A DNA stretch of 6,705 nucleotides from NCBI GenBank assembly GCA_934501475.1, contig CAKSUL010000076.1, forward strand, positions 1 through 6,705, written 5' to 3'. Each line of letters opens with the position of its first letter. The first letter of the stretch is position 1. The notes beneath the pieces were generated by a model. The model did no database searches and was not told the DNA's origin. It worked only from the letters and a program-made list of their open reading frames with translations. The stretch is from an uncultured Roseovarius sp. Its GTDB lineage: Bacteria; Pseudomonadota; Alphaproteobacteria; Rhodobacterales; Rhodobacteraceae. The position numbers and the translations under genes were made by a program. This document shows positions 6,354 through 6,705 of this stretch, piece by piece.

Positions 6354-6705
6354 ATGCCCCAGACCCCGTTGATCCGTGTCGAGAATTTGCAGGTGCGTTT
6401 CCGCGCTGGCAATGGCACTGGCGCGGGTATGGGGGATGTGCAGGCGGTGTGCGGCGCGTCCTTCGAGGTGGCGCGCGGTGAGGTGCTGTGCCTTGTCGGT
6501 GCGTCCGGATCGGGCAAATCGGTCAGCGCGATGGCGATGATGGGGCTGGTGGGGTTCGATGGCGGTCAGATCACCGGCGGGCGCATCCTTTTTGAGGATG
6601 CAGGCGGCAAGGTGGTCGATCTGGTGGCCCGGCCCGAGGCGCTGCGCAACCTGCGCGGGCGCGATATCGCGCTGATCCTGCAGGAACCCGCGCGCGCCCT
6701 CAACC
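6354..6705 (+). CDS. ABC transporter ATP-binding protein, oligopeptide/dipeptide class, 5' part (3' end outside window)
   Basis: Cytoplasmic ATPase that powers the importer; the first 117 codons are present. The opening LIRVENLQVRF (6-16) is the usual first strand of DppD/OppD-type ATPases. Walker A is GASGSGKS (49-56), with the nucleotide-binding Lys55 and Ser56. The Q-loop is ILQEPARALN (108-117), with Gln110 where family members more often read QDP or QEP followed by MTSLNP. The signature motif, Walker B and the switch His lie beyond the window. ATG 6354 is firm: the next in-frame codon upstream that matters is the stop TAA 6318-6320, and no other start codon lies between. No clear Shine-Dalgarno sequence precedes it. 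Its divergent placement beside a binding protein and two permeases implies it serves that transporter. Whether it is a single ATPase followed by a second gene, or a double-ATPase fusion like GsiA or YejF, cannot be seen here. Confidence 0.95.
   Translation, partial: MPQTPLIRVENLQVRFRAGNGTGAGMGDVQAVCGASFEVARGEVLCLVGASGSGKSVSAMAMMGLVGFDGGQITGGRILFEDAGGKVVDLVARPEALRNLRGRDIALILQEPARALN

Noticed and set aside
6065..6481. Plus-strand open frame crossing the intergenic region into the ATPase gene
   Set aside because: Out of frame with the ATPase, whose Walker A and Q-loop are unmistakable.

Overview
The window is high-GC bacterial chromosome. Its gene families, codon use and PntB sequence suggest an alphaproteobacterium, most likely Rhodobacterales/Rhodobacteraceae; this is inference, as there is no rRNA or other marker. 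It holds five recognisable genes, two of them cut by the window edges, plus one unrecognised membrane-protein gene. I see no tRNA, rRNA, CRISPR array, insertion sequence or phage gene.

Layout: (1) Bases 1-1056, plus strand: the 3' part of pntB, the beta subunit of the proton-translocating NAD(P) transhydrogenase, followed by a hairpin terminator at 1092-1119. (2) Bases 1289-2086, plus strand: a multi-pass membrane protein of unknown function, in DNA of clearly lower GC than its neighbours and preceded by an AT-rich promoter-like patch. (3) Bases 2087-2473: a gene-free stretch with a low-GC centre and several small inverted repeats. (4) Bases 2474-6111, minus strand: a three-gene operon transcribed right to left, made of a family 5 periplasmic solute-binding protein, a DppB-type permease and a DppC-type permease. 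(5) Bases 6112-6353: a divergent intergenic region. (6) Bases 6354-6705, plus strand: the 5' end of an ABC ATPase of the oligopeptide/dipeptide class, running off the window.

Parts 4 to 6 form a peptide-type (or similar) ABC importer in which the binding protein and the two permeases lie on one strand and the ATPase starts on the other, so one 242-bp region probably drives both transcripts. The binding protein would capture substrate in the periplasm, the permease heterodimer would form the channel, and the ATPase (or a fused or paired ATPase beyond the window) would power uptake. The substrate cannot be read from the sequence.

I did not find convincing evidence of a new kind of system. The items most worth a second look are the unrecognised low-GC membrane protein with its odd N-terminus, the gene-free patch after it, the four closely spaced cysteine pairs of the binding protein, and a possible 13-codon leader ORF ahead of the ATPase gene.
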